DNA from: an uncultured bacterium
GTDB taxonomy: Bacteria; Verrucomicrobiota; Kiritimatiellia; RFP12; UBA1067
Direction: 5' to 3'
NCBI GenBank assembly: GCA_902779075.1
Contig: CACZAK010000133.1
Coordinates: forward strand, 1 to 11,402
DNA: 11,402 nt
The notes under the pieces are model-generated. The model was not told the origin of the DNA. It worked only from the letters and a program-made list of their open reading frames with translations, and ran no database searches. Both the position numbers and the translations under genes were made by a program. Below are positions 5,944 to 11,402 of the stretch, piece after piece (position 1 is the first letter of the stretch; every line of letters begins with the position of its first letter).

Positions 5944-8900
5944 TCAACACACCGATTGGATACAGTCCCAGGAGGCGTCGAGGCGCTTGGGACTGATGGG
6001 CTGCGGCGTGTGTAGTTCCTGCGCGAAGAGCGAGATACGGTATTCCTCTACCATCCAGCGATAGTCCGCAAGGAGGGCGGCGTCGCGGCCCGCTCGGCGA
6101 GCGGGCCCTACCATGTCGGTGACGGCGAGCTGGTAGCGCTGCCAGTACGGCGCAAGTCGCGCTTCCTTTTCACGGTCGCCGGCAGGATTCGTGCGGGCGC
6201 GCTCCAGGCGGATCGCCGCACCTTTGAGATAGCGCGCATAATGGCGCAGCTGCGCGAGCGGCACGACGCGCGGAAAACCCCGGAAGAGGAGCCAGGCGAG
6301 CTGGGTTTGGATTGAATCGACCGTTTCCGGCGGAAGGCGGGACGCAGGGGATTCGAGCGTTTCGGCGATCTGCGCGGCGGCCGTGGCCGAGTCGGCGACG
6401 ATGCGCGCGATTTCGTCCTGCGCGAGGTTGAGCGCAGTGCGGCGTTCGCGGAGGCGCTGCTCGAACGTGGCTTCATCGCGCACGGGTGGCTGGTCGCGCA
6501 CGAACGCCTCGCGCACAGCCCCGGCGAGGATGTCGTCCGCGATGCGATCGTCGTCGTAATTGAGGTCGCGCAGGTAGATTGCCGCGCCAAGCGGGAGTTT
6601 GTTGCGTCGGAACGGGATGCGCGCGTGGGACCCGAGCGCGAGCAGGAAGAGACGCGCAACGCCGTTCGCGTGGGCGGCGGTCGCGGCGGACGCGCTCGCG
6701 AAGAGGCGCAGCGTCACACCGGAGCCTTCGTCCTGGATGGCGGGGAAGTGTTCAAGTGCCCAGCCGGCGTGTCCGTTCGTGGTCTTTTCGGGGATCGTGC
6801 CGAAGGTCCAGGTGGTGGAGGGGGTGGGGGCGGCGCGGGCCGCCCGGTGGTCGGCCCCTACCATGTCTGAGCCGAGGGCTGAGAAGATTTCGTCGAGATT
6901 ACGGGATGTAACGAGAACGCGGCCGGTGGCGTCGTCGACTATGCGGTAGCGTACGTGGAGATGGGTGGGAATGCGTGTGGCGTCGAAGGCTTCGGCGGGG
7001 ATGCGGAAGCCCCACTCCTCGTAGATCGTGCGGCGGACGGCGTCAAGCAGCGGTTCGGAACCGGGCTTGAGGCGGGCGAGCAGACCGGCGACGGTGTCCG
7101 AGATCGGTGAGATTACGCGGCGGAACGAGGAGGGGAGCGCCGAAAGGAGGCAGGTGAGCTTTTCGGGCAGGAGGCCGGGTACGAGCCAGTCCGCGCGCCA
7201 GAGGCGGAGCGCGTGCGCGCGCGAGGCGCGGACGGTGCAGGTGATGCCGTCGTCTTCCTCGCCGGGGGCGTTGCGGTAGGTGAGCGCCATCTTCACGTCG
7301 CCGATGCGGATGGTATCAGGAAAATCATGCGAGGCGACGTCGTCGGACGGCCACCAGTCGGTCTTCTTGAGGTGGAACTTGCCGAGCTGGACGGGCGTGG
7401 CGTGCGCGAGCCATTTACGGAGGGTGTCGGCGGAGGCGACGTCGGCGGGGACGACCTTGTCAAAGTACGCCTCCAGGCGGGCGGCGTCGAAGATTTCGGG
7501 ACGGCGCAGCTTCTCCGCACGTCGGCGGAGGGCGTCGAGAAGGGCGTTGTTCTCGCGTACGGGCGGGGGCGGACGCGGGAAGTCGCCGTCCACAAGCCCG
7601 CGCCGGATAAAGATTTCGCGCGCGAGGGACGGGTTGAGGCGCGTGAGGTCGCGTCGGCGCGCGGGCACGATGACGAGTCCGTAGAGCGTGACCTGTTCCG
7701 TCACGCGCACGAAGCCGCTCTGCGGATCCCATTCGGGCGAGTGGTAGTGTCGTTTGCAGAGGTCGCCCGCGACGGGTTCGATCCACGTGGGGTCGAGCGT
7801 GGCGGCGGTGCGCGCGAAGAGGCGCGCCGTGTCGACGAGCTCGCCGGCGAAGATCCACGGCGGCGAGGCTTTTTTGAGGGCGGAGGCGGGATGCGGGACG
7901 AAGCGGAGACCGTGTGCGCCGCGGTAGTCGTGTGTTTCCTCGTCGAACTTCCCGATGCGCCCGAGGAGGCCCGAGAGAAGTGAACGGTGGAGCGCGGCGT
8001 CGCGGGCCGCCAGGTGGTCGGCCCCTACCGGTTCGCGTGGTAGGGCGCGATCACCGAGCGCGCCGGAATTGCGGGCCGCCCGGTGGTCGGCCCCTACCGG
8101 TTCGGCGAAGGAAAGGTGAAGGCGCTTGGCGAGGGTTTCGAGCTGGTGGGCGAGATCGCGCCATTCGCGCATCTTCGGGTAGGAGAGGTAGTTGGCTGTG
8201 GCGAGCTTGCGCGCCTTGGCCTGGGAGAGTTCGCGCGTCTCGTTTTCCCACCAGTCCCAGAGTTTCCGCATGCCGAGGAAGTCGGAACCGGGTACGCGGA
8301 ACTTCGCGTGCTGCTGGTCGGCCTGCTGTTTCGCGTCGATCGGACGCCGACGCGGGTCGTCGCACGCGAGCGCGGCCACGACGGGGATGGCCGTCGGCAG
8401 CACGGCGTTCTCGGACGCGGCGAGGAGCATGCGCGCGAGGCGGGGCTCCACGGGAATCTGCGCGAGCTTGCGTCCGGTGTCCGTAAGGGCGGGTCCGCCT
8501 TCGGGGGCGTGTCCGATGGCGCCGAGCTCGAGCAGTTCGCGGAGACCTTCGCGGACCATGGCGGGCTTGGGTGGGTCGAGGAAGGGGAACTTCTCGATGT
8601 CGCCGAGCCGGAGGTCGAGCATCGTGAGGATCACACCGGCGAGGGAAGAGCGCAGGATTTCGGGCGGCGTGTAGGCGTCGCGGGTGTTGAAATCCTCTTC
8701 TGAGTAGAGGCGGATGCAGGTACCGGGGCCGAGGCGTCCGCAGCGTCCGGCGCGCTGTCGGGCGGAGGCCTGCGAGACGGGTTCGATCTGGAGACGCTGC
8801 ACCTGCGTGCGGTGGACGTAGCGCGAGATGCGCGCGAGGCCGGTGTCGATCACGGCGCGGATGCCGGGAATGGTGACGGATGTCTCGGCCACGTTCGTAG

Positions 8901-9717
8901 CGAGGATGATGCGGCGGCGCGCGGAGAGACGGAACGCACGCTGCTGCTCGCCGGCGGGAAGGGAGGCAAGAAGGGGGATGATGTCGTCTTCACCATGCCG
9001 TACGCGCGAGAGGTGGTCGGCCGTCTCGCGGATGTCGCGTTCGCCGGGGAGAAACACGAGGACGTCGTCGGAAGGGGGCAGTTCGGCGACGGCGGCGGCG
9101 ATGTCGCGCGGGAGGTCGAGTTCCTCGCCGTCCTCGGGGGGGCGGTAGCGGAGCTCGATGGGGTAGAGGCGTCCGGGCACGGAGATGACGGGGGCACCGT
9201 TGAAGAACGCGGCGAAGCTGGCGGTGTCGAGCGTGGCGGACGAGATGACCACCTTCAGGTCGCGGCGGCGGGCGAGGACGCGCTTGAGGATGCCGAGGAG
9301 GAAATCAATGTTGAGGGAACGCTCATGTGCCTCGTCCACGATGATGCAGTCGTAGGCGCGCAGGAGCGGGTCGGCACGCGTTTCGGCGAGCAGCACGCCG
9401 TCCGTCATGAACTTGATGCGCGTATCCTGCGAGACGTGTCGGGCGAAGCGGTGCTGGTATCCGACGAGTCCGCCCACGGGCGTCTGGAGCTCGCTTGCGA
9501 CGCGCTCGGCCATCGTGACGGCGGCGAGGCGTCGCGGCTGGGTGCAGGCGATGCGGCGTCCCTTGGCGGCGAGGCCGAGTTCGAGAGCCATCTTCGGGAG
9601 CTGGGTGGTCTTGCCGCTGCCTGTATCGCCGCACACGACGACGGTCGGGTGTGCGCGAAGCGCCGCGAGGATTTCATCGCGGTGTGCGCAGATCGGCAGT
9701 TCATCTGGATAGTGCAT
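5944..9717 (-). CDS. hrpA: ATP-dependent RNA helicase HrpA (DEAH box)
   Basis: The protein has 1257 residues, close to the 1300 of E. coli HrpA. It belongs to the DEAH/RHA group, which unwinds RNA with ATP; in E. coli HrpA acts on mRNA processing and on stalled ribosomes. The helicase core shows GDTGSGKTT (30-38, Walker A), TDGVLLAE (105-112), DEAH (128-131), SAT (160-162), FLPGERDI (222-229), TNVAETSVTIPG (274-285) and QRAGRCGR (321-328). The HA2-like region follows from about 384 (PPKPAMVREGL). The large C-terminal HrpA domain runs from about 600 to the end (AELVDTARLFART-like, RWMVEEYRISLFAQEL near 1220). The start MHYPDELP matches the point where HrpA homologues begin to align, and a promoter lies just upstream; the frame reaches back to 9861, but that extra stretch does not look coding and overlaps promoters. 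Three places carry in-frame REP-like palindromes: residues 540-572 (three copies), 952-961 and 1202-1211. They lie between conserved blocks, so the enzyme is probably still active. The gene is divergent from rpoB and convergent with the surface-protein gene. Confidence 0.93.
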   Translation of the reverse strand: MHYPDELPICAHRDEILAALRAHPTVVVCGDTGSGKTTQLPKMALELGLAAKGRRIACTQPRRLAAVTMAERVASELQTPVGGLVGYQHRFARHVSQDTRIKFMTDGVLLAETRADPLLRAYDCIIVDEAHERSLNIDFLLGILKRVLARRRDLKVVISSATLDTASFAAFFNGAPVISVPGRLYPIELRYRPPEDGEELDLPRDIAAAVAELPPSDDVLVFLPGERDIRETADHLSRVRHGEDDIIPLLASLPAGEQQRAFRLSARRRIILATNVAETSVTIPGIRAVIDTGLARISRYVHRTQVQRLQIEPVSQASARQRAGRCGRLGPGTCIRLYSEEDFNTRDAYTPPEILRSSLAGVILTMLDLRLGDIEKFPFLDPPKPAMVREGLRELLELGAIGHAPEGGPALTDTGRKLAQIPVEPRLARMLLAASENAVLPTAIPVVAALACDDPRRRPIDAKQQADQQHAKFRVPGSDFLGMRKLWDWWENETRELSQAKARKLATANYLSYPKMREWRDLAHQLETLAKRLHLSFAEPVGADHRAARNSGALGDRALPREPVGADHLAARDAALHRSLLSGLLGRIGKFDEETHDYRGAHGLRFVPHPASALKKASPPWIFAGELVDTARLFARTAATLDPTWIEPVAGDLCKRHYHSPEWDPQSGFVRVTEQVTLYGLVIVPARRRDLTRLNPSLAREIFIRRGLVDGDFPRPPPPVRENNALLDALRRRAEKLRRPEIFDAARLEAYFDKVVPADVASADTLRKWLAHATPVQLGKFHLKKTDWWPSDDVASHDFPDTIRIGDVKMALTYRNAPGEEDDGITCTVRASRAHALRLWRADWLVPGLLPEKLTCLLSALPSSFRRVISPISDTVAGLLARLKPGSEPLLDAVRRTIYEEWGFRIPAEAFDATRIPTHLHVRYRIVDDATGRVLVTSRNLDEIFSALGSDMVGADHRAARAAPTPSTTWTFGTIPEKTTNGHAGWALEHFPAIQDEGSGVTLRLFASASAATAAHANGVARLFLLALGSHARIPFRRNKLPLGAAIYLRDLNYDDDRIADDILAGAVREAFVRDQPPVRDEATFEQRLRERRTALNLAQDEIARIVADSATAAAQIAETLESPASRLPPETVDSIQTQLAWLLFRGFPRVVPLAQLRHYARYLKGAAIRLERARTNPAGDREKEARLAPYWQRYQLAVTDMVGPARRAGRDAALLADYRWMVEEYRISLFAQELHTPQPISPKRLDASWDCIQSVC
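6085..6112 (-). repeat. REP-like palindrome inside hrpA (copy A5)
   Basis: A 28-base unit with the GGTAGGG foot and a perfect nine-base-pair stem (GGCCCGCTC/GAGCGGGCC, three-base loop). The stem sequence differs from the common copy but all pairs are kept. It encodes MVGPARRAGR at residues 1202-1211 of HrpA, just before the conserved RWMVEEYRIS block. ACATGGTAGGG before it is shared with the copy at 6835, and GCGACGCCGC after it is shared with the copy at 8002 (minus-strand sense). Confidence 0.85.
6835..6862 (-). repeat. REP-like palindrome inside hrpA (copy A2)
   Basis: This unit is identical over 28 bases to the intergenic copy at 1474-1501. It encodes MVGADHRAAR at residues 952-961 of HrpA, followed by the low-complexity APTPSTT, in a region where homologues vary. 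Confidence 0.9.
8002..8029 (-). repeat. REP-like palindrome inside hrpA (copy A4)
   Basis: This unit differs by one base from copy A1 and encodes PVGADHLAAR at residues 563-572. Together with the next two units it forms a cluster of three. The start of this unit and that of the one at 8071 are 69 bases (23 codons) apart, and both are flanked by CTACCGGTTCG. Confidence 0.88.
8039..8066 (+). repeat. REP-like palindrome inside hrpA, opposite orientation (copy A6)
   Basis: The unit begins GGTAGGG on the plus strand with arms GGCGCG/CGCGCC and a loop ATCACCGAG. Against the common copy (arms GGGCCG/CGGCCC, loop ACCACCGGG), two stem pairs are swapped and one loop pair changes from C-G to T-A, all compensated. 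Read on the hrpA strand it gives SGALGDRALP (551-560), without a stop. Confidence 0.82.
8071..8098 (-). repeat. REP-like palindrome inside hrpA (copy A3)
   Basis: This unit is identical to copy A1 and encodes PVGADHRAAR at residues 540-549. With the unit at 8039-8066 it forms an inverted pair of 60 bases with GTAG feet at both outer ends, as in a REPIN. Confidence 0.9.
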
Positions 9718-9732
9718 GTCCAAAGCGGTATG

Positions 9733-9761
9733 AGTATACCACTTCTTATGGCGGCTGAAAA
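9733..9761 (-). promoter_or_regulatory. predicted hrpA promoter
   Basis: On the minus strand TTTTCA (9761-9756) and TATACT (9738-9733) are separated by 17 bases, and TGG precedes the -10 box. Transcription would begin near 9726, only about nine bases before ATG 9717, leaving no room for a normal ribosome binding site. Confidence 0.6.
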
Positions 9762-9802
9762 GAACCTGTCGAGATCGCGCGCGTTTTTTGTCAAATACCC
9801 CC

Positions 9803-9831
9803 TTGTCGGGCGGCATAATTTTTGCTAAAAT
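9803..9831 (+). promoter_or_regulatory. predicted rpoB promoter
   Basis: TTGTCG (9803-9808) and TAAAAT (9826-9831) are separated by 17 bases, and TGC precedes the -10 box (extended form). The local AT-rich stretch stands out from the GC-rich surroundings. Transcription would start near 9838, giving a leader of about 104 bases before rpoB. Confidence 0.7.
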
Positions 9832-9838
9832 ATAAAAC

Positions 9839-9894
9839 TTCACCGCCGAAACAGTTAACAAAGTGGTCGCTTACCACACTTCATTCGCGGTGGA
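9839..9894 (+). promoter_or_regulatory. structured 5' leader of rpoB mRNA
   Basis: CACCGC-C-GAA (9841-9850) pairs with TTCGCGGTG (9884-9892): nine pairs with one bulged C, extended by two pairs outside. It encloses a second hairpin GTGGT/ACCAC (9863-9877). A short CAGT/ACTG hairpin (9917-9929) lies just before the ribosome binding site. The outer stem begins almost at the predicted transcript start. A role in mRNA stability or feedback control is inferred; no known riboswitch or ribosomal-protein leader is recognised. Confidence 0.4.
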
Positions 9895-9928
9895 AACAAC
9901 GAATTTTCAACAAAGTCAGTGAGCAACT

Positions 9929-9934
9929 GAAAGG
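9929..9934 (+). promoter_or_regulatory. rpoB ribosome binding site
   Basis: GAAAGG lies seven bases before ATG 9942 and selects that start, which agrees with the beginning of conserved RpoB sequence. Confidence 0.7.
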
Positions 9935-9941
9935 TAAGCCA

Positions 9942-11402
9942 ATGAAAGCTGAACGCAAGGTATTCGGCCGTCTGCAGAACGTGTATGACCCGCCGGACCT
10001 GATTGAGATACAGACGAAGTCGTACAACGACTTCCTCCAGGAGGACGTGCCGCCCGCACAGCGCAAGGAGAAGGGCCTCCAGGCGATATTCCACGAAATT
10101 TTCCCGATTGAGTCGTACGACGGCCGGTACGTCCTTGACTTCCTGAGCTACGAGTTCGAGGAGCCGAAGTGGACGTGTCAGGAGGCGATGTACGAGGGTG
10201 AAACGTATTCCAAGCCGCTGTACGCCAACTTCCGCCTTAAGGATGGAGAAGACGTGCGCGAGGAGAAGGTGTTCCTCGGCGAGATCCCCGTGATGACGGA
10301 GGACGGCGCGTTCGTTATCCACGGCGCGGAGCGCGTGATTGTGAGCCAGCTGCACCGCAGCCCTGGTATCTCCACCGAGCGTCAGGTCCATGCGAACGGT
10401 CAGTCGCTCCTCTCGGTCAGGATCATCCCCGACCGCGGCAGCTGGATCGAGATCATGTTCGACACGAACGACGTCATGTGGTGCTTCATGGACCAGCGCC
10501 GCCGCCGCCGGAAGTTCTTCGCGACGACGCTCCTCCGTGCGCTCGGATACGGTTCGGACGAGCAGATTCTCCGCCTCTTCTACGACTTCAAGACGCTTGA
10601 GACCGGCCGCAAGTGGACCGACGACGAGCTGCGCAGCCTCGTGATGAAGGAAGACAAGGTGGACACGGACTCCCAGGCCGTGATCGCCCGCCGCTACGAC
10701 CCCTGCACGCCCGCGATGATGGAGCAGCTCGCCGCCGCAGGCATCCGTTCGGTGGAGGTCGTGGACGTGGCCGTTGACAACGGCACGCTCATCAAGACCC
10801 TCCGCGAGGACGCTAAGATCGGCATCCACAACGAGGAGGACGCCCTCAAGGACATCTACAAGCGCATGCGCCCCGGCGACCCGCCCACGGCCCAGAACGC
10901 GAAGCAGATGATGCACAAGCTCTTCTTCGAGCTCGCCCACTACGATCTCGGCTACGTGGGCCGCCACAAGATCAACAAGAAGCTCAACCTCACCGGGCAG
11001 ATCCCGGAGGAGCTCCGCACGCTCTCCAACAACAGCATGGAAGTGATCGAGGCGATCCGCCTCCTCCTGCGCATCTTCATGGGCAAGGACCAGGTGGACG
11101 ACATCGACCACCTCGGCAACCGCCGCGTGCGCACCACGGGCGAGCTGCTCGAGAACCAGTGCCGCGTGGGGCTTGCTCGCACGGAGCGCCTGATCCGCGA
11201 GCGCATGACGCTGCACGACTCGTCGAACCAGGGTCCGCTCACCCCGCAGCGCCTCGTCAACTCGAAGACGTTCTCCGCGCACGTGCAGGACTTCTTCAGC
11301 CGTTCGCAGCTCTCGCAGTTCATGGACCAGACGAACCCGCTCTCGGGCCTCGCGCACAAGCGCCGTCTCTCGGCCCTCGGCCCCGGCGGCCTCTCCCGCG
11401 AC
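9942..11402 (+). CDS. rpoB: DNA-directed RNA polymerase subunit beta, 3' end outside the window
   Basis: The first 487 codons of the beta subunit, the catalytic partner of beta' in transcription and the target of rifamycins. The N-terminus reads FGRLQNVYDPPDLIEIQTKS, the usual opening of RNA_pol_Rpb2_1. It continues with IFPIESYDGRYVLDF, GEIPVMTEDGAFVIHGAERV and VSQLHRSPGI, all typical of bacterial RpoB. The visible part ends in rifampicin cluster I: SQLSQFMDQTNPLSG (455-469) and HKRRLSALGPGG (472-483). Residues matching E. coli Gln513, Asp516, His526 and Ser531 are the usual ones (Gln459, Asp462, His472, Ser477), so rifampicin sensitivity is expected; Thr464 stands where E. coli has Asn518. 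The cluster comes about 54 residues earlier than in E. coli, so the large lineage-specific insertion of E. coli beta is absent. The gene has its own promoter and leader and is divergent from hrpA, with no rplJ/rplL directly before it. The frame stays open to the last base. Confidence 0.97.
   Translation, partial: MKAERKVFGRLQNVYDPPDLIEIQTKSYNDFLQEDVPPAQRKEKGLQAIFHEIFPIESYDGRYVLDFLSYEFEEPKWTCQEAMYEGETYSKPLYANFRLKDGEDVREEKVFLGEIPVMTEDGAFVIHGAERVIVSQLHRSPGISTERQVHANGQSLLSVRIIPDRGSWIEIMFDTNDVMWCFMDQRRRRRKFFATTLLRALGYGSDEQILRLFYDFKTLETGRKWTDDELRSLVMKEDKVDTDSQAVIARRYDPCTPAMMEQLAAAGIRSVEVVDVAVDNGTLIKTLREDAKIGIHNEEDALKDIYKRMRPGDPPTAQNAKQMMHKLFFELAHYDLGYVGRHKINKKLNLTGQIPEELRTLSNNSMEVIEAIRLLLRIFMGKDQVDDIDHLGNRRVRTTGELLENQCRVGLARTERLIRERMTLHDSSNQGPLTPQRLVNSKTFSAHVQDFFSRSQLSQFMDQTNPLSGLAHKRRLSALGPGGLSRD

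Noticed and set aside
9012..9022. GGTGGTCGGCC resembling the palindrome core
   Set aside because: It lacks the foot and the second arm and codes for the ordinary ETADHLS of helicase motif IV, so the match is by chance.
9789..9794. Perfect TTGACA on the minus strand upstream of hrpA
   Set aside because: No acceptable -10 box lies 16-18 bases downstream (CGACAG at 17). The TTTTCA-TATACT pair fits better.
7213..9828. Long plus-strand frames opposite hrpA (for example 7213-7983 and 8812-9828)
   Set aside because: They are shadows of the helicase: Gly-, Arg- and Glu-rich, without recognisable domains, and without ribosome binding sites that I can see.
9718..9861. Extension of HrpA to an ATG at 9861
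   Set aside because: The extra 48 codons overlap both divergent promoters and the rpoB leader and do not resemble HrpA sequence; homology begins at about MHYPDELP.
11331..11333. Thr in place of Asn at the position of E. coli RpoB Asn518 as a possible rifampicin-resistance change
   Set aside because: The other contact residues are standard, and to my recollection Thr occurs naturally here in several phyla, so I see no basis for calling resistance.
9855..11357. 500-codon open frame on the minus strand
   Set aside because: It is the antisense of rpoB, whose plus-strand product is unmistakable. Long antisense frames are common in GC-rich genes; the product is a low-complexity Val/Arg/Leu/Glu-rich string with no motif.

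Overview
The window is GC-rich bacterial DNA with four protein genes: a 5'-truncated AAA-ATPase/nuclease-fold gene (1-1323, +), a large secreted beta-rich surface protein (1597-5907, +), an HrpA-type RNA helicase (9717 down to 5944, -), and the start of rpoB (9942 to the right edge, +). Giant surface proteins that mix LamG-like, discoidin-like and autotransporter-type repeats, together with an AAA-ATPase_like/PD-(D/E)XK gene, suggest an uncultured member of the PVC group, perhaps Kiritimatiellota or Lentisphaerota. That placement is an inference from protein style only.

Layout: gene 1 ends at 1323. It is followed by 273 bases without a gene, holding a dense cluster of short palindromic repeats (1339-1501), a promoter and a ribosome binding site. 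The surface-protein gene and hrpA converge on a 36-base gap that contains an inverted repeat. hrpA and rpoB diverge from a 224-base region with two well-formed promoters. The rpoB leader can fold into a 5'-terminal stem-loop. No ribosomal protein genes sit directly upstream of rpoB, unlike the common rplJ-rplL-rpoB order.

The main discovery is a family of 28-base REP-like palindromes. Each has a GTAG or GTGG foot followed by a hairpin, and copies differ by compensating base changes in the stem. Copies lie between genes, and five lie inside the hrpA reading frame without breaking it. Four of these add a VGADHRAAR-like peptide to the helicase, all in the same codon phase. This resembles REP/REPIN elements moved by REP-associated tyrosine transposases, combined with the protein-invading behaviour of Rickettsia palindromic elements. 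No transposase gene is in the window. A second point is a run of nine G at codons 10-12 of the surface protein, a plausible on/off switch by slipped-strand replication.

The genes do not form an obvious pathway. hrpA (RNA helicase) and rpoB (RNA polymerase) are housekeeping, the surface protein faces the environment, and gene 1 is of uncertain role.
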